Both the position numbers and the translations under genes were made by a program. A stretch of DNA of 15,524 nucleotides from Candidatus Gastranaerophilales bacterium (lineage in GTDB: Bacteria; Cyanobacteriota; Vampirovibrionia; Gastranaerophilales; Gastranaerophilaceae). The notes beneath the pieces were generated by a model, which had not been told where the DNA came from, searched no databases, and saw only the letters and a list, made by a program, of their open reading frames with translations. Positions 13,513-15,524 of this stretch are shown in pieces (the first letter of the stretch is position 1; each line of letters opens with the position of its first letter). The DNA lies in NCBI GenBank assembly GCA_947630355.1, contig CANRHJ010000029.1, forward strand, positions 1 to 15,524. The letters run 5' to 3'.

Positions 13513-13976
13513 TACTGTAATTCTGAACCGCAATACGGACATTTCTTTGCTTTCTTGTTAATTGTTGAACAGCAATACGGACATTCTTTTGTGGTATCTT
13601 CAACAACTTCACAATCTTCTTCCTTTTTTTGGGCTTTCAGTTTATTAATGAATTTTACCAGAAGGAATACGGCAAAAGCTACTATCAAGAAACTTATTAA
13701 AGTATTTAGAAACAAACCGTAGTTAATAGTAACAATTCCGGCATTTTGTGCTTCTGCCAGCGTTGCATAGTGTTCTTGTGTGTTTGTTACGGGTATATAT
13801 AAATTTGTAAAATCAACATTTCCCAATACAAACCCGATAGGCGGCATTATAATATCTTTTACAAGAGAGTTCACAATGGGAGAGAATGCTCCTCCTATTA
13901 TTATACCCACTGCCATATCAATTACGTTACCTTTCACGGCAAAGTCTTTAAATTCTTTAAGTACTTCTTTTATCAT
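13512..13976 (-). CDS. mscL: Large-conductance mechanosensitive channel with C-terminal zinc ribbon
   Basis: 154-aa inner-membrane pentameric channel that opens under hypo-osmotic shock. The N-terminal amphipathic helix (KEVLKEFKDFAVKGNVIDMA) leads into TM1 (~17-42, VGIIIGGAFSPIVNSLVKDI). A short loop follows, then TM2 (~85-110, GLFLNTLISFLIVAFAVFLL). The usual C-terminal helix is followed by an added zinc ribbon, CPYC near 132-135 and CPYC near 148-151, ending GSELQ. Such a tail is known on some MscL proteins but is absent from E. coli MscL, and it could sense or stabilise. AGGAGA lies ~9 nt before the ATG. The preceding gene ends 15 nt upstream, so the two are an operon. Confidence 0.96.
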   Translation of the reverse strand: MIKEVLKEFKDFAVKGNVIDMAVGIIIGGAFSPIVNSLVKDIIMPPIGFVLGNVDFTNLYIPVTNTQEHYATLAEAQNAGIVTINYGLFLNTLISFLIVAFAVFLLVKFINKLKAQKKEEDCEVVEDTTKECPYCCSTINKKAKKCPYCGSELQ

Positions 13977-13991
13977 AACCGTCTCTCCTTT

Positions 13992-14348
13992 TTATTTTTC
14001 ACGTATCTTATCTGCAGCATCCATTAAACTTAAATTATTCAAGTTTATATATTCCGTTATATTTGATAATACTCCTTCTATCGTATCCCACTGGGGTACT
14101 TTCATTTTTATTCTTTGTATATCATCACCTGTTATATAGATAATAACGCTGTCACCTCTATTTGCGGCTTTTGCCATTAAACCTGATGTTGAAGCATTTA
14201 CGTATTTGCTTGTTACATCCTTCCTCATTATAGTCTTGTTTTGAACATAACCATCCATAGCTTTATTCAAAAATTTCATTTTACTTGGCTTGCCGCTTAC
14301 TGCGGTTATCTTTCCGAATGTAATTCCAGTAACTCTCACAATTTTCAC
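13992..14348 (-). CDS. 118-aa protein, tentatively HPr-like without phospho-histidine, upstream of mscL
   Basis: Soluble protein of unknown function. The frame starts at GTG (14348) with a weak AAGAG site; no better start keeps the N-terminus. Residues ~49-76 (KYVNASTSGLMAKAANRGDS, then VIIYITGDD) resemble by eye the HPr region around regulatory Ser46, which has the pattern V-A-K-S-I-M-G-LMSL-A--GD-I-I-A-G-D. If so, the fold would be HPr-like. However, the N-terminal half (MKIVRVTGITFGKITAVSGK) has no His in the GxHxRPA position, so it could not act as a normal phosphocarrier. The C-terminus (~85-118) is longer than HPr. mscL starts 15 nt downstream, suggesting co-expression. The family assignment is weak. 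The coding status is supported by length, operon position and ribosome site of the next gene. Confidence 0.72.
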   Translation of the reverse strand: MKIVRVTGITFGKITAVSGKPSKMKFLNKAMDGYVQNKTIMRKDVTSKYVNASTSGLMAKAANRGDSVIIYITGDDIQRIKMKVPQWDTIEGVLSNITEYINLNNLSLMDAADKIREK

Positions 14349-14429
14349 CTTTGCTCTTATTTGTGTATATTTATAATTTTACATTAAGATAAAAGAAGTT
14401 GCTTCGTTTGTTAAGTATTATGTCCTTTT

Positions 14430-14460
14430 TATTACCCGATTGGGTGATAGTATATATACT
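14430..14460 (+). promoter_or_regulatory. Two adjacent palindromes in the divergent promoter region of the histidine kinase
   Basis: TATTACCC (14430-14437) and GGGTGATA (14442-14449) form an imperfect inverted repeat with one mismatch around GATT. Directly adjoining it, AGTATATATACT (14449-14460) is a perfect 12-bp palindrome. TTGGGT (14440-14445) with TATTGT 17 nt later (14463-14468) is a possible promoter overlapping both. The position, 46 nt before the kinase ATG, suits an operator. No regulator is identified. Confidence 0.4.
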
Positions 14461-14505
14461 TTTATTGTTATATTCTTACTCCAGTGGCGGAGATTTAGTT
14501 CTTTC

Positions 14506-15402
14506 ATGAAAAGAAAAATTTTTTTATTATCAATTTTTACTTCTGTATTTTGTTACTTACTATTTGTCAAAAGTAACCATTATCTCTTTTTGTTCCTTTC
14601 CGTAACTTATTTCTTATTTATTATTAACATATTTAAAGAAATTCATAAAATTAATTCACATAAGAATGCTAATAATAATGTAATAGCAACAATAACGCAC
14701 GATTTAAAAAATCCTGCTATTGCGAATATCAGAGCAATAGAATTGATTTTAAACGGTAAGTTCGGTAATATCTCCGATAATCAACGTTCATTTCTTAATG
14801 ATTTGCTAAATTCATGTCAAAATATGCTTGATATGCTCTTAAATCTGCTTTGGCTTTATAAATTTGATAACAAAATTATCGCTGTTAACTACTCTTACTT
14901 TAGTATTCAAGACTTAATACAAGAAATTTTTAACGAAAATAAATTGATTTTATCTTCTAAAAATCACTATTTTAAAAAGATTTATAAAGCACCTTACGTC
15001 AATGTATATGCCGACAAATTGCATATTAAAAGAATTATTTCAAATCTTATAATGAATGCATTCACTCACAGCAAAGAAAATTCTACTATTAATATTGAAA
15101 TCTACCTTGAAAACTCCAATCTTATTTTCTTAGTGAAAAATGAAGGACCTTATATTTCAGATAAACAATTTAAATCAATGTTTAGTAAGAATGAAATTTT
15201 TTCTTCGGGGTCAAATGTACTTTCTACAGGACTAGGTCTTTATTTATCAAATTCTTTATTGAAATTAAACGGCGGTAAATTTATTTATAACTCAAGTCCC
15301 GACGGTATTAATACTTTTGGGTTTTCTATTAATACTAATAACGGAATATATAATAATAGTGATGATAATTCTAACTTTTTTGCAAAAAAGATTTTAAAAT
15401 AA
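14506..15402 (+). CDS. Membrane-bound sensor histidine kinase, short form
   Basis: 298-aa kinase. Two membrane helices (~4-22 and ~26-44) have almost no loop between them, so there is no extracytoplasmic sensor domain. The H-box is ATITHDLKNP with His65, and the dimerisation helix continues through ~120. The ATPase domain shows the N-box NLIMNAFTH (Asn180, Asn184), a G1 box reading NEGPYI instead of the usual DxGxG, and a G2 box STGLGLYLSN (240-249). Asn in place of the G1 Asp occurs in other kinases, so activity is plausible but not assured. ATG at 14506 is preferred, with GGAG 13 nt upstream. An in-frame TTG at 14440 would lie inside the palindromes. No response regulator is visible; a partner would have to be encoded elsewhere. 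Confidence 0.87.
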   Translation: MKRKIFLLSIFTSVFCYLLFVKSNHYLFLFLSVTYFLFIINIFKEIHKINSHKNANNNVIATITHDLKNPAIANIRAIELILNGKFGNISDNQRSFLNDLLNSCQNMLDMLLNLLWLYKFDNKIIAVNYSYFSIQDLIQEIFNENKLILSSKNHYFKKIYKAPYVNVYADKLHIKRIISNLIMNAFTHSKENSTINIEIYLENSNLIFLVKNEGPYISDKQFKSMFSKNEIFSSGSNVLSTGLGLYLSNSLLKLNGGKFIYNSSPDGINTFGFSINTNNGIYNNSDDNSNFFAKKILK

Positions 15403-15406
15403 GAAA

Positions 15407-15524
15407 CTGTCGATGGCGGGACTTTGCTTAGACCGTAGGCGAGTATGTGGAATACGAGCCGTACGGGAAAAGTATGCGTAGCTGAACCCTATTGTTTGCG
15501 ATGTCTTGAGCAAACAATACGGTG
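15407..15524 (+). ncRNA. Candidate structured RNA or mobile-element end, family unknown (may continue past window)
   Basis: This tail has no ORF and is visibly richer in G+C than its surroundings. Hairpin 1 (15433-15466) has CCGTA pairing with TACGG, GGC pairing with GCC beside a bulged G, a symmetric GA/GA internal loop, and GTAT pairing with ATAC across a GTGGA loop. Hairpin 2 (15486-15523) has ACC pairing with GGT, a C-C mismatch, then a perfect 10-bp stem TATTGTTTGC/GCAAACAATA with a 10-nt loop. No T-run follows. I could not match it to tmRNA, RNase P, SRP, 6S or a riboswitch I know. Strand is not certain; tandem GA pairs favour the plus strand. A group II intron or a TnpB-type guide RNA end are possibilities I could not confirm. 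Confidence 0.4.

Noticed and set aside
13780..14139. 119-codon plus-strand ORF across mscL and the HPr-like gene
   Set aside because: It is antisense to recognised mscL coding sequence and crosses the short gap between two minus-strand genes. It is best explained as chance.
15431..15490. Group II intron domain V at the right edge
   Set aside because: GAGCCGTA resembles the first strand of domain V, but the matching GTACGGTTC strand at the right distance is absent and the local pairing is different. I kept it only as an unassigned structured RNA.
1..15524. CRISPR array or complete insertion sequence
   Set aside because: No regularly spaced direct repeats, no transposase or Cas motifs and no paired terminal inverted repeats were seen anywhere in the window.

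Overview
The window is AT-rich, gene-dense bacterial DNA. It carries a Kdo-8-phosphate synthase, which implies a Gram-negative lipopolysaccharide envelope. It also has the non-mevalonate isoprenoid enzyme IspH next to ribosomal protein S1, an anaerobe-type reverse rubrerythrin, and a pilin-like protein with a class III (type IV prepilin) signal. Low G+C, type IV pilin-like proteins with a 'DVNG' C-terminal block, and small proteins starting MKIQAIN- together suggest an uncultured gut Vampirovibrionia/Melainabacteria relative (Gastranaerophilales type). That placement is inferred from gene content and style, not proven.

Layout. Positions 1-1065 (+): the 3' end of dapA, overlapped by a TTG-started prepilin-like gene. 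Positions 1066-2606 (-): kdsA, whose stop codon abuts that of the prepilin gene, then a two-domain MmcQ/YjbR protein. Positions 2757-4333 (+): a compact trio of a four-TM membrane protein, a patatin-like phospholipase and a two-TM membrane protein, with both junctions overlapping by exactly 14 nt. Positions 4394-6359 (+): ispH, which lacks any ATG/GTG/TTG start upstream of its first iron-sulfur cysteine, then rpsA and a textbook terminator. Positions 6489-6812 (+): a small glycine-rich hydrophobic protein, ending at a bidirectional terminator shared with uvrA (6859-9687, -). Positions 9817-11514 (+): a secreted kelch/beta-propeller-like protein.

Positions 11515-11856 contain no protein gene. 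This stretch holds an intact tRNA-Val(UAC) on the minus strand. Upstream of it is a 19-nt copy of the tRNA 5' end that sits directly behind a good tRNA-type promoter. Between copy and tRNA lie a strong hairpin and a G+C-rich island that is G-quadruplex-capable on the minus strand. It looks like an insertion or duplication that split a tRNA gene and left a complete copy downstream. Positions 11857-14348 (-): reverse rubrerythrin, prmC with a 58-codon small ORF directly upstream, mscL with a C-terminal zinc ribbon, and a GTG-started 118-aa protein that faintly resembles HPr without its histidine. Positions 14506-15402 (+): a short membrane histidine kinase behind two palindromes. The last ~120 nt are non-coding, richer in G+C and able to fold into two strong hairpins, one with a tandem GA/GA internal loop. 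This is probably a structured RNA or element end of unidentified family.

Most genes are core housekeeping. The parts worth a second look are the split tRNA-Val locus, the terminal structured-RNA candidate, the ispH start, the membrane/patatin/membrane trio, and the HPr-like protein beside mscL.
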